A stretch of 64,000 bases of DNA from Mycobacterium sp. 852002-10029_SCH5224772 (GCF_001667315.1 NZ_LZHT01000135.1:114381-178380); one strand, 5' to 3'; numbered from the stretch's first letter, positions 51,034 through 58,697 are shown. Notes: generated by a model not told the origin, from the letters alone. Numbers and translations: made by a program.

Positions 51034-52224
51034 TCACACCGTGACGAGTCGACCGAGGTTGCCGCCCATGATCTTCGCCTGGTCCTCGGCGGACAGGTGC
51101 GACAACGCCTCGATGTAGTAAGTCGGCTCCGCCAGCCCCTCGGGGTGCGGCCAGTCCGAGCCGTACAGCACCTGATCCACACCGACCAGCTTGACCAGAT
51201 CGTCGATACCGTCCTCGAAGAACGGGCTGACGTGAATCCGGCTCTTGACCATCTCGACCGGGTCACTCGGGAACGCCTCCGGCGCTTTGCGGAAGACCTC
51301 GGCCAGGCCGTCCAGCAACGGGGTCATCCACTTCGAACCGGCCTCGACGATCGCGACCTTCAGCTTGGGATGCCGGTAGAGCGCGCCGTGAATCACCCAC
51401 GACCCCACCGAGTCCTGGATCGGCCGCCACTCGTTGAGGATGCCCATCGCGTTGGTCTGGAACGGCAGCATCTCCTGGTCGGCGCCATCCCACTCGGAGG
51501 TGTACCGGGAGTAGCCGCTGTCGCTGGAGTGCATGCCGACCAGCACGTCGTGCTCGACAACCCGCTCCCAGAACGGGTCGAACTCGGGCACCGCGAACGA
51601 CCGCGGACCGCGGAAGCCGGGGACCGGAGCCGGGCGAACCAGGATGGCGCGGGCGCCACGCTTGACCGCCCACTCCAGCTCCTCGATCGCCTTCTCGACG
51701 ATCGGCAAGGTGATGACGGGTGTGGTGAAGATGCGGTTCTGGTAGTTGAAGCCCCAGACCTCGTCCAGCCACTCGTTCAGCGCGTGCACCAGGACGTGGA
51801 TAGCGAGCGGGTCGTCACGCAGACGCTCCTCCAAGAGGCTGGCCAAGGTCGGGAACATCAGAGTCTTGTCCAGGCCCAGCTCGTTCATCGTCTCCAGGCG
51901 CGGGCCGGGCTCGAAGAACGCCGGGATGGCGCGCATCGGCTCACCGAACAGCTCGCGCTTGCTCTTGCCGTCGGGGTTGCCGTACTTGAAGTACTCCTCC
52001 CAGGCGCCCGGCCTGGCGACGACCTCGAAGGTCGGGTTGGGAATGTAGTTGCTGATCTGGCCGCGGATGGCGATCTTGGTACGACCGTTGATCTGCACGT
52101 ACTGGACGTAGTCCTTGTACTCCTTGGGCAGAAACTTGGTCAGCGCCTCCGGCGGCTCGTAGAGGTGGTTATCCGCGTCAAAGATCGGGAACGGAACGTC
52201 CACCTTGTGGGACAACTGGCCCAT
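51034..52224 (-). CDS. Amidohydrolase-family (TIM-barrel) protein
   Basis: A 396-aa metal-dependent hydrolase of the amidohydrolase-2 group. The N-terminal metal motif is FPIFDADNHLYEPPEAL (DxxxH variant of HxH), then TMNELGLDKTLMFPTLASLL, GARAILVRPAPVPGF, VLVGMHSSDSGYS with a metal His, and VDQVLYGSDWPHPEGL with the metal Asp. Family members decarboxylate or hydrolyse aromatic and ring-cleavage products. It precedes fadD on the same strand. The ATG at 52224 has AAGGAGGA upstream. A GAGAATA palindrome lies 23 bases before the start. Substrate unknown. Confidence 0.87.
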   Translation of the reverse strand: MGQLSHKVDVPFPIFDADNHLYEPPEALTKFLPKEYKDYVQYVQINGRTKIAIRGQISNYIPNPTFEVVARPGAWEEYFKYGNPDGKSKRELFGEPMRAIPAFFEPGPRLETMNELGLDKTLMFPTLASLLEERLRDDPLAIHVLVHALNEWLDEVWGFNYQNRIFTTPVITLPIVEKAIEELEWAVKRGARAILVRPAPVPGFRGPRSFAVPEFDPFWERVVEHDVLVGMHSSDSGYSRYTSEWDGADQEMLPFQTNAMGILNEWRPIQDSVGSWVIHGALYRHPKLKVAIVEAGSKWMTPLLDGLAEVFRKAPEAFPSDPVEMVKSRIHVSPFFEDGIDDLVKLVGVDQVLYGSDWPHPEGLAEPTYYIEALSHLSAEDQAKIMGGNLGRLVTV

Positions 52225-52246
52225 GGAATCCTCCTTCTTGATTTGT

Positions 52247-52261
52247 GAGAATACTATTCTC
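52247..52261. promoter_or_regulatory. Perfect GAGAATA palindrome upstream of the amidohydrolase
   Basis: GAGAATA-C-TATTCTC is a perfect 7+1+7 palindrome, 22 bases upstream of the amidohydrolase start. The same half-site recurs at 52787-52807, upstream of the lipoprotein and echA. Probable operator for a TetR-like or other dimeric regulator. Confidence 0.6.
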
Positions 52262-52313
52262 TACTGGTGCCCAACCGCAACGTGGGCGTCGCCGAGCCCG
52301 GTTCGGCGCGGTG

Positions 52314-52733
52314 TCAGCACGTCACGACGATCTTGAACGTCGCGGTAGCCGGTTCACTGGGTTTGTCGGTCCTGTAGCCGTTCGCGGTGCCGCTCACGGT
52401 GAATTTGTCACCGGTCATGCTCATGTCGGCGTTGCTGTCGCCGCCCCGGGAGTACATCCCGCTGAACCCGCCAACGTTCCGGATGTGGACAGACTCGGCC
52501 GCCGCCGGTTGCGCATTCTCGTCGACGACGACCTTGGCTCCGGCAAAATTGCTGCCGATGTCGATCATCCGAGTCCATTCCCTCTGACCGCACTTGACGA
52601 TGTGAAAATTCCGCTCGTGGCCGTTGACGGTCACTGAAGCCGAACTCGAGATTTGGGGTGATGACCGTGACGTACACGCCCCAAGAAGGGCCACGGCAAG
52701 GGCCGCGGCGGCGATCACGATTCGGTTCCGCAC
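52314..52733 (-). CDS. LpqH (19-kDa antigen)-like lipoprotein
   Basis: A 139-aa lipoprotein with a signal ending in lipobox LLGAC (acylated Cys at about residue 20). The mature domain has the mycobacterial 19-kDa antigen pattern: SSSASVTVNGHERNFHIVKCG, MIDIGSNFAGAKVVVDENAQ, SVHIRNVGGFSGMYSRGGDS, DKFTVSGTANGYRTDKPSEP and a terminal FKIVVTC pairing with the earlier Cys. The GTG at 52733 is chosen to give a normal signal peptide; a longer read is a shadow of the divergent region. Cell-envelope located; exact role of the family is antigenic and adhesive. Confidence 0.88.
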   Translation of the reverse strand: MRNRIVIAAAALAVALLGACTSRSSPQISSSASVTVNGHERNFHIVKCGQREWTRMIDIGSNFAGAKVVVDENAQPAAAESVHIRNVGGFSGMYSRGGDSNADMSMTGDKFTVSGTANGYRTDKPSEPATATFKIVVTC

Positions 52734-52786
52734 CGAATCACCTCCATCCTGGCTGGCGAAAGTTCTTGGGCCTGCAGCGATGATGT

Positions 52787-52807
52787 TATTCTCGCGAAAA
52801 GAGAATG
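52787..52807. promoter_or_regulatory. Second GAGAAT inverted repeat between lpqH-like and echA genes
   Basis: TATTCTC (52787-52793) and GAGAATG (52801-52807) form an everted pair with a 7-base spacer in the divergent region. They share the half-site of the 52247 palindrome, hinting at one regulator for the amidohydrolase, lipoprotein and echA genes. Confidence 0.45.
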
Positions 52808-52843
52808 CCAATATCGGGTTTCTTGTCCGAGGAGCGATGACGC

Positions 52844-53599
52844 ATGGTCGACCTAGAGATCGACGATGGGCTGGCGGTAGTCACCATCGATCGCCCCCAC
52901 GCGCGCAACGCCATCGCGCTGGACACCATGGAACAACTCGAGAAGGCGCTCGACGCGGCGGCGGGCGCCGAAGCGCTGGTGATCAAAGGGGCCGGAGAGC
53001 ACGCTTTCGTGTCCGGCGGTGACCTCAAGGAGTTGAGCGCACTGCGGACCGAAGCGGACGCCGCAGCGATGGCACGGCGGATGCGTTCCATCTGCGACCA
53101 GTTGGCAGACTTCCCCGCGCCGGTCATCGCCGCACTCAACGGCCACGCATTCGGCGGCGGCGCCGAAGTCGCTGTCGCCGCCGACATCAGGGTGGCGGCC
53201 GACGACATCAAGATCGCGTTCAACCAAGTGCAGCTGGAGATCATGCCCGCCTGGGGCGGAGCCGAGCGGCTGGCCGCGCTGGTCGGGAAGAGCAAGGCGC
53301 TCCTGTTGGCCGGTTCGGGAACCGCCCTCAGCGCGGTTGATGCCGAGCGGATCGGTCTGGTGGACCGGGTGTTGCCCCGCGGCGTGTTCGACTCGCCCGA
53401 CGAAGGATGGCGAGCCATCGCGAGGTCGCTGGCCCGCCGGCCGGCGGCGGAGATAAAGCGCGTGATTCGGGGAGTTCCTGCTGACGAGGCGATAGCATCC
53501 TTTGCACGGCTATGGGTTGCCGACCCACACTGGCAGGCCGCCGAACGGGTCATGAACCGCAACACCAAATCCCGCCCGGCAGCCCGAGGAGCGTCATGA
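52844..53599 (+). CDS. Enoyl-CoA hydratase/isomerase family protein EchA
   Basis: A 251-aa crotonase. GLAVVTIDRPHARNAIALDT at the start, EHAFVSGGDLKEL and the oxyanion segment NGHAFGGGAEVAVAADIRVA, then PAWGGAERLAALVGKSKALL. The position of the first catalytic Glu is occupied in GGGAEVAV context, and the second Glu region reads EIMPAWGGAERL, so hydratase or isomerase activity is possible. The stop overlaps the ATG of the next gene (ATGA). Likely part of the lipid-type degradation cluster with fadD and the amidohydrolase. Confidence 0.87.
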   Translation: MVDLEIDDGLAVVTIDRPHARNAIALDTMEQLEKALDAAAGAEALVIKGAGEHAFVSGGDLKELSALRTEADAAAMARRMRSICDQLADFPAPVIAALNGHAFGGGAEVAVAADIRVAADDIKIAFNQVQLEIMPAWGGAERLAALVGKSKALLLAGSGTALSAVDAERIGLVDRVLPRGVFDSPDEGWRAIARSLARRPAAEIKRVIRGVPADEAIASFARLWVADPHWQAAERVMNRNTKSRPAARGAS

Positions 53600-54036
53600 C
53601 CATCAACCTGAGGACGGCGGCGTACGTCGCGTCCGCCGTCTCGTTGACTTCCCTCTTAGTGACCGCCGGTGTCCTCGCGGGCAGTGGCCGGGCACACGCC
53701 GACGACCCGGTCATGCATCACGTCAAGTACACGGTCACCGCGCAGAATCCGATCTACACCAGCATCTACTACCTGGACCATGAGCCGGCCATTTTTGCCG
53801 ACTACAGCCACAACCCCTACTCGTTCACGCCGCACGTCGACGTCGACCTCGCGCCGGGCAAGCCGTGGAGCTACGAGCTCGACCTGTCGAAACCCGACGT
53901 GTATGCGATGGTCGTGGCGAGCACAGGTACCGAACCCGGGGCGCCGAACCTTCACTGCGACTTGGCGGTAGACGGATCCGTCGTCGTATCCAAGGATGGA
54001 CCCAAAGGCGTACTTTGCTCGCTTCGGCACTGGTGA
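53596..54036 (+). CDS. Exported small protein with MmpS-like beta domain
   Basis: A 146-aa secreted protein. Signal peptide AAYVASAVSLTSLLVTAGVL with cleavage near GRAHA-DDP. The mature part, HVKYTVTAQNPIYTSIYYLD, PHVDVDLAPGKPWSYELDLS and LHCDLAVDGSVVVSKDGPKGVLC, has the beta-sandwich pattern and Cys pair seen in the soluble domain of MmpS proteins, but without a membrane anchor. Function unknown. The ATG overlaps echA's stop. Its 3' 85 bases overlap the convergent TetR gene. Confidence 0.78.
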   Translation: MTINLRTAAYVASAVSLTSLLVTAGVLAGSGRAHADDPVMHHVKYTVTAQNPIYTSIYYLDHEPAIFADYSHNPYSFTPHVDVDLAPGKPWSYELDLSKPDVYAMVVASTGTEPGAPNLHCDLAVDGSVVVSKDGPKGVLCSLRHW

Positions 54037-54653
54037 ACGACCCAGGTCTGCGGGATACCTTCGATGGGCCGCGGCTCGCCTTCCAGGCGACGCAGGTAAC
54101 TTTCGACCAGCTCCACGGTCTCGGCGTGGCCACCGGACATGCCGATCGCCTGTTCGAGCACCAGGAACCGCGACAGGCTGGTCATCAGCACAGTCCATAC
54201 CACCGGCGGCACGTCCTTGTTCTGCACGCCGTAGCGCTGCAGCGCGTCGGCCACCGCTTGCCGCTGTTCCTCGCGAAAACGTTCGGCGTAGTACGCGATT
54301 TCGGCTCGCATGTCTTTGCGGTGGTTGGCCAGCGCCATGAATTCCATCGAGATCTGGGTGAACCCAGGATCGGTCCCGAACCGCCACACCGCCCACAACG
54401 GCTGATCCGACCGCAGCGCCTGGGTCTGCGCCGCAAGGCCCTCCTCGGCGCGGCGCCGGAAGACTTCGAGGAACAACTCCTCCATGGTGCGGAAGTAGTA
54501 GTGCACCAGCTGAGGTTTCAATCCCGCCCGGCCCGCCAGACGCCGCGACGTCACCGCGGCATAGCCCTCTTCGAGCATCAGCTGCTCGGCGGCATCGAGC
54601 AACAAGGCGCGATTTTTCGCGTCCGGCGCCCCGATCCTGCGGGCAGATGTCAT
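53952..54653 (-). CDS. TetR family regulator next to a P450
   Basis: A 233-aa TetR regulator: ALLLDAAEQLMLEEGYAAVT and the helix-turn-helix SRRLAGRAGLKPQLVHYYFR, then a helical ligand domain. The last 28 codons overlap the convergent exported-protein gene and look low-complexity (STPLGPSLDTTTDPSTAK), so the C-terminus may be an extension with little function. The start is the ATG at 54653. It is divergent from the P450 gene, and a TGCTNAGCA pair lies between. Confidence 0.9.
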   Translation of the reverse strand: MTSARRIGAPDAKNRALLLDAAEQLMLEEGYAAVTSRRLAGRAGLKPQLVHYYFRTMEELFLEVFRRRAEEGLAAQTQALRSDQPLWAVWRFGTDPGFTQISMEFMALANHRKDMRAEIAYYAERFREEQRQAVADALQRYGVQNKDVPPVVWTVLMTSLSRFLVLEQAIGMSGGHAETVELVESYLRRLEGEPRPIEGIPQTWVVHQCRSEQSTPLGPSLDTTTDPSTAKSQ

Positions 54654-54744
54654 ATCCCTGCTCCGTACTGTGTGCCATCCCATGCCGACCACACGGATCG
54701 TATCGTGGCGCGGCGCCCTCATCTTGACCCTGACATTACCGCCA

Positions 54745-54764
54745 TGCTAAGCAGGTGCTCAGCA
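54745..54764. promoter_or_regulatory. Double TGCTNAGCA operator candidate
   Basis: TGCTAAGCA (54745-54753) and TGCTCAGCA (54756-54764) are two palindromic 9-mers separated by two bases, between the divergent tetR (54653) and P450 (54847) starts. The arrangement suits two TetR dimers or one extended site. Confidence 0.6.
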
Positions 54765-54846
54765 CATTTTGGATCTCTGAATCACGCGGCGGTACCGCTT
54801 GCCGCCGAACACCACCGGTAAACCCAGCCCAGGGGGACGCACTCCG

Positions 54847-56142
54847 ATGAGCAACTTCGACTCGATTGACTTCTTCACCGATCCGACTCTGGTCCCGGAT
54901 CCGCATCCTTACTTCGACTACCTGCGCAGTCAGAACCCGGTGTTGCGCCTGCCGCACTACGGCGTCGTCGCCATCACCGGCTACGAGGAAGCCACCGAGA
55001 TCTACAAGGATCCCGAGACGTTCTCCAACATCGTCGCGCTCGGCGGGCCGTTCCCACCGCTGCCGTTCACGCCGGAAGGCGACGACATCAGCGCACAGAT
55101 CGACGAGCATCGCAGTTCGTTCCCCATGTTCGAGCACATGGTGACCATGGATCCGCCCGATCACACGAAGGCCCGGTCGGTGCTGGCCAAGCTGCTGACC
55201 CCGAGCCGGCTCAAGCAGAACGAGGAGTTCATGTGGCGCCTCGCCGACCGTCAGCTCGACGAGTTCCTGCACAACGGTGAGTGCGAGTTCATCGCTGAGT
55301 ACTCAAAGCCGTTCGCCACGTTGGTGATCGCCGACCTGCTGGGCGTCCCGGAAGAAGACCACACGCAGTTCCGCACCGTCCTGGGTGCCGATCGCCCCGG
55401 CGCGCGGGTGGGCGCCTTGGACCACGAGTCGGTCGGCATCAACCCGTTGGAATGGCTCGACGACAAGTTCTGTCACTACATCGAGGATCGGCGTCGCGAG
55501 CCGCGCGGGGACGTGCTGACCTTCCTGGCGGAAGCGAAGTACCCGGACGGGTCGACGCCCGAGGTCATCGACGTGGTTCGCTCGGCCACCTTCCTTTTCG
55601 CCGCCGGGCAGGAAACCACCGCCAAGTTGCTCAGCGCCGCCCTGCAGGTGCTCGGCGACCGGCCCGACATCCAGCAGCAGCTGCGCGAGGACCGCAGCCT
55701 GATCCCCGCGTTCATCGAAGAGTCGCTGCGGATGGAGAGCCCGGTGAAAAGCGATTCCCGCCTGGCCCGTAAGGCCACGACCATCGGCGGTGTCGACATC
55801 CCCGCGGGCACCGTGGTGATGATTTTGCCCGGCGCCGCCAATCGCGACCCGCGCCGGTTCGACAACCCGCACGAGTTCGACATCAACCGCAAGAACGTGC
55901 GCGAGCACATGGCCTTCGCCCGCGGCGTGCACTCGTGCCCGGGTGGACCGCTCGCCCGCGTCGAGGGCCGTGTCTCGATCGAGCGTCTCCTGGATCGGAT
56001 GTCGCACATCGAGATCGATGGGGCCCACCACGGGCCGAGCGCCGAGCGCCGCTACAACTACGAGCCGACGTACATCCTGCGGGGTTTGAGCGAGCTGCAC
56101 CTGACGTTCACGACCGCCGACGCGGTCGCACCTGTGGCTTGA
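54847..56142 (+). CDS. Cytochrome P450
   Basis: A 431-aa bacterial-type P450 (soluble). I-helix LFAAGQETTAKLLSAALQVL, K-helix EESLRMESP (ExxR), and the haem-binding loop AFARGVHSCPGGPLARVEG with Cys364 as thiolate ligand, all intact. The start is the ATG at 54847 (MSNFDSIDFFTD); the in-frame ATG upstream is not needed. Substrate unknown; related mycobacterial CYPs oxidise steroids, lipids or terpenes, and the neighbouring FadD, EchA and Mce genes would suit a lipophilic compound. It ends one base before the convergent membrane operon. Confidence 0.92.
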   Translation: MSNFDSIDFFTDPTLVPDPHPYFDYLRSQNPVLRLPHYGVVAITGYEEATEIYKDPETFSNIVALGGPFPPLPFTPEGDDISAQIDEHRSSFPMFEHMVTMDPPDHTKARSVLAKLLTPSRLKQNEEFMWRLADRQLDEFLHNGECEFIAEYSKPFATLVIADLLGVPEEDHTQFRTVLGADRPGARVGALDHESVGINPLEWLDDKFCHYIEDRRREPRGDVLTFLAEAKYPDGSTPEVIDVVRSATFLFAAGQETTAKLLSAALQVLGDRPDIQQQLREDRSLIPAFIEESLRMESPVKSDSRLARKATTIGGVDIPAGTVVMILPGAANRDPRRFDNPHEFDINRKNVREHMAFARGVHSCPGGPLARVEGRVSIERLLDRMSHIEIDGAHHGPSAERRYNYEPTYILRGLSELHLTFTTADAVAPVA

Positions 56143-56143
56143 A

Positions 56144-56431
56144 TCAGGTCTGCATACCGACGAAGTAGCAGCCGAGCAAGACGGCGGCGATCAGCACCAC
56201 CCACGCATCGGTGAGCCGGCACAGCACGACCGGAGCGTTTCGCACCTCCATGAACTCGCGAAAAATGATGCGCACCTTGACGAGTGCGATCACGATGACG
56301 CTCGACGTCACCACCGCGCTGGACTTGAGCAATCCGCAGGCGGAGTGATCTATCCAGAGATAGGCCAGCGTGAGCGCCGAGAGGACGAGCCATACGATCA
56401 TCAGCCGCTTGTTGAATTTGATTCCGATCAC
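56144..56431 (-). CDS. Oxidase subunit IV-like small membrane protein
   Basis: A 95-aa membrane protein with three hydrophobic segments (RLMIVWLVLSALTLAYLWID, KSSAVVTSSVIVIALVKVRI and LTDAWVVLIAAVLLGCYFVG). The FKVRxxFREFMEVRNAP-like stretch VRIIFREFMEVRNAPVVL is typical of the prokaryotic cytochrome c oxidase subunit IV/NorF family. The GTG at 56431 overlaps the upstream subunit III-like stop (GTGA). It is the last gene of the four-gene operon. Confidence 0.75.
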   Translation of the reverse strand: MIGIKFNKRLMIVWLVLSALTLAYLWIDHSACGLLKSSAVVTSSVIVIALVKVRIIFREFMEVRNAPVVLCRLTDAWVVLIAAVLLGCYFVGMQT

Positions 56432-57018
56432 CTCACCACGTACAGCAGCGCAAAGATGAGCACCCATAGGAAATCGACGGTGTGCCAATAGGTTGCGCAG
56501 GTTTCGACGAGCTGCTGGGCCTCCTGGGGCCCTTGGGCTTTTCGCGCCGCCCTGCGGATTTGATAGACGATGACGCCGAGCGCGACGAAGCCGATCAGCA
56601 GGTGCACGAAATGGATCCCGGTGAGAAAGAAGTAATAGGTGAAGAAGTCGTTGCTGTCGAATCCGTTTCCGCTGCCGACCAATCGGGCCCACTCGAACAC
56701 CTTGAAAAAGAGGAAGACCGCGGCGAACGCGGCCGTGATGTGCACGTCTTTGAGCGCCGCCCGGTAGGCGCCGGCGCGGGCCGACTGAACGCAGCGCGCC
56801 ACCGACCATGAGCTCAGCAACAAAACGAGCGTGTTGAAGACCCCGATCCGCACATCCAGGTGCGCTTGGGACTGCAAGAACAGCTCGGCATGTCGGGCAC
56901 GGTAGAACAGGTAGAAGCCGAAATACGCCGTGAAGACCAGCGTTTCGAACAACACGAAGGCCCACATGTCCGGCTGACCCGGCACGGCACGCTTGTTCCG
57001 CTCGGCGACGTCCGTCAT
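56428..57018 (-). CDS. Cytochrome oxidase subunit III-like protein (NorE-type)
   Basis: A 196-aa protein with five transmembrane segments, as in short subunit III/NorE proteins. Characteristic: PDMWAFVLFETLVFTAYFGF, FNTLVLLLSSWSVARCVQSA, FFTYYFFLTGIHFVHLLIGF (TGxHxxHLL hallmark of subunit III) and the terminal ATYWHTVDFLWVLIFALLYV (YWHxVDxxW hallmark). Start ATG at 57018, overlapping the upstream gene by 4 bases. Subunit III of haem-copper oxidases is non-catalytic. No subunit I or II is present in this operon, so the partner is unclear. Confidence 0.9.
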   Translation of the reverse strand: MTDVAERNKRAVPGQPDMWAFVLFETLVFTAYFGFYLFYRARHAELFLQSQAHLDVRIGVFNTLVLLLSSWSVARCVQSARAGAYRAALKDVHITAAFAAVFLFFKVFEWARLVGSGNGFDSNDFFTYYFFLTGIHFVHLLIGFVALGVIVYQIRRAARKAQGPQEAQQLVETCATYWHTVDFLWVLIFALLYVVR

Positions 57019-57815
57019 TGTGCGGCCGCCTCTTTGCGGGCGCGGTTGGGCAGGGGGCCGGTACCGAAGTCTTCGCGGCGGATCATCTGGAACAGCATGA
57101 CGATGAAGGTCACTTGGTAGATGCCGAACACGACCATGTCCAGCCACCAGGCGATCTGGCCATTCCAGGCCAACACTCCCCGCCGGAAGATCCAGCACGG
57201 TGCCACGACGACCTCGGTCAGCGCGTTGCACAGGTTGAGGTAGCCGAACCACTTCGGGAACACCCGATTCTTGTCGAGCAGGATCGCAACCATCCAGATC
57301 AGCGATCCGATCAGGAACACCCCCATGGTGCCGTCGAATGACAGGAAGGCGAAGTCGTAGAGCCATTCGATCGCCGCGGGGTCTCGGTCGGGTCGCAGCG
57401 TGCCGACGATCAACGCGATACAGAGCAACAGCATGCCGGGAACCGCACTGAGCGAGTAGATGATCAGATACGAATACCCGAACGCCGGACTGACAGACAT
57501 GCGCCGCATCGAATACGCGATGAGGGCGTTATTGATCGCGATCATGCCGCTGATGACGAATATGACGCCGAAGCCTAAAGGTATTCCGAGGTGCCGTTCG
57601 GAGAACCAGTGCACCTGCATCGCGTGGTCCCAGGTGGGCTGCGGCGGCGGTTGGACCTGCGCGACGATGAAGAACATCGGGAAGAAGACGTTGTAGAAGA
57701 CGACGAGCGTCCACCACGCCAGCCACAGTTCGCGCTTGGGATTGTGGCGTAGATGCCAGGCGATCCGCTGATGCACAGGGCCCGGCGTCGCCGGCGGTGC
57801 GATCACCGCGCTCAT
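57015..57815 (-). CDS. Multi-pass membrane protein A of the oxidase-like operon
   Basis: A 266-aa integral membrane protein with about six or seven hydrophobic segments (for example WLAWWTLVVFYNVFFPMFFI, GFGVIFVISGMIAINNALIA, YLIIYSLSAVPGMLLLCIAL, FDGTMGVFLIGSLIWMVAIL). It shows no haem-copper ligand pattern and is not a subunit I. It is a paralogue of the next upstream gene: shared RPDRDP/RPERSP, an FLIG segment, RW/KW-x4-NL, and GxLAWxG. ATG 57815 overlaps that gene by 4 bases. Function unknown. Confidence 0.8.
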   Translation of the reverse strand: MSAVIAPPATPGPVHQRIAWHLRHNPKRELWLAWWTLVVFYNVFFPMFFIVAQVQPPPQPTWDHAMQVHWFSERHLGIPLGFGVIFVISGMIAINNALIAYSMRRMSVSPAFGYSYLIIYSLSAVPGMLLLCIALIVGTLRPDRDPAAIEWLYDFAFLSFDGTMGVFLIGSLIWMVAILLDKNRVFPKWFGYLNLCNALTEVVVAPCWIFRRGVLAWNGQIAWWLDMVVFGIYQVTFIVMLFQMIRREDFGTGPLPNRARKEAAAQ

Positions 57816-58597
57816 GCGGTGACCAGTTCGTCTGGGCGTCCGGCGTTCTCGGCGCGCTCCCGATAGATGGCCTGTCCCAACACCACGCCCATCACCACGA
57901 TCCAGACGCCGATGGCGATGTTCTTCACCCAGAAGGACAAGAACCCGTCCCACGCCAGCGGGCCGGTCAATGACACGCCGACGAAGGCGGCGGGCACCAG
58001 CGCTGCCGCCACCAGAAGATTGAAGTGGGCCACCCAACGGTTGAGCACCGGGCTCGGCTGGTCATCGAAATAGATTGCCAGGGACAGGATTACGCTCTGT
58101 CCGATCAGGAACGGGACCAGGATGGTGAAGGTCATCCAGCCGAAATCATTGAGCAGCTGGGTCAGCTCGGGGCTGCGTTCCGGGCGGAAGGCGGCCAACA
58201 GCCAGCAGACATTGGCCACGAGGAAGAGCGTCGGGCCGCCGGCCACGCAACCCAACATCGCGTAGGAGAAGATCGGTGTCCGATGCGCCATGCGGCGGAT
58301 CTGCAGCACGATCAGCGCCAGAATAGGGACGAGGCACACCCCGAACCAGTTGAACACGATCATGCTGTAGCGGATCTGCGGAAGGTGCGCCGGATCGCGA
58401 TAGAACGCGGCGACCTGGTCCGCCGGCATCGACGGTGCCATCGGCGGATTGAAGCCGGGAAAGAGGAGAAAGCCGGCGATCCATAGGAGCAGCGCCACCG
58501 GCAGCGTCCAGAGCAGGATCAGCTCGCCATCGGTCCGTCGCAGCCCCGCGCGCACCAACCCCGGACCTTGTGCATCGCCTTCGTCGACGTCGGACAT
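57812..58597 (-). CDS. Multi-pass membrane protein B of the oxidase-like operon
   Basis: A 261-aa integral membrane protein, first of the operon. Hydrophobic segments include LILLWTLPVALLLWIAGFLL, YSMIVFNWFGVCLVPILALI, GGPTLFLVANVCWLLAAF, MTFTILVPFLIGQSVILSLA and FWVKNIAIGVWIVVMGVVLG. An N-terminal periplasmic-like loop carries FPGFNPPMAPSMPADQVAAF. Paralogue of protein A (see that entry). The ATG at 58597 (MSDVDEGDA) is chosen over a GTG 21 bases upstream. A palindromic operator lies 52 bases before the start. Function unknown. Confidence 0.8.
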   Translation of the reverse strand: MSDVDEGDAQGPGLVRAGLRRTDGELILLWTLPVALLLWIAGFLLFPGFNPPMAPSMPADQVAAFYRDPAHLPQIRYSMIVFNWFGVCLVPILALIVLQIRRMAHRTPIFSYAMLGCVAGGPTLFLVANVCWLLAAFRPERSPELTQLLNDFGWMTFTILVPFLIGQSVILSLAIYFDDQPSPVLNRWVAHFNLLVAAALVPAAFVGVSLTGPLAWDGFLSFWVKNIAIGVWIVVMGVVLGQAIYRERAENAGRPDELVTA

Positions 58598-58648
58598 GGG
58601 CACTGCCTCCCGCACCAAATCGGTTTCTACACACGGCTAGTCAGCGAA

Positions 58649-58666
58649 GCTAGCCGATCGGCTAGC
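58649..58666. promoter_or_regulatory. 18-bp palindromic TetR operator candidate
   Basis: GCTAGCCGATCGGCTAGC is a perfect 18-bp palindrome in the 100-bp gap between the divergent membrane operon (58597) and tetR (58698). Nearby CGGCTAG (58634-58640) and CTAG elements may be extra half-sites. Confidence 0.75.
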
Positions 58667-58697
58667 CTTGGTCAATAGCGTCGTCTAGTCTCGGTGG

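Noticed and set aside
53656..54678. Minus-strand 340-codon frame parallel to the TetR gene.
   Set aside because: It is the shifted reading of the TetR region with low-complexity composition; the TetR fold is in the frame ending at 53952.
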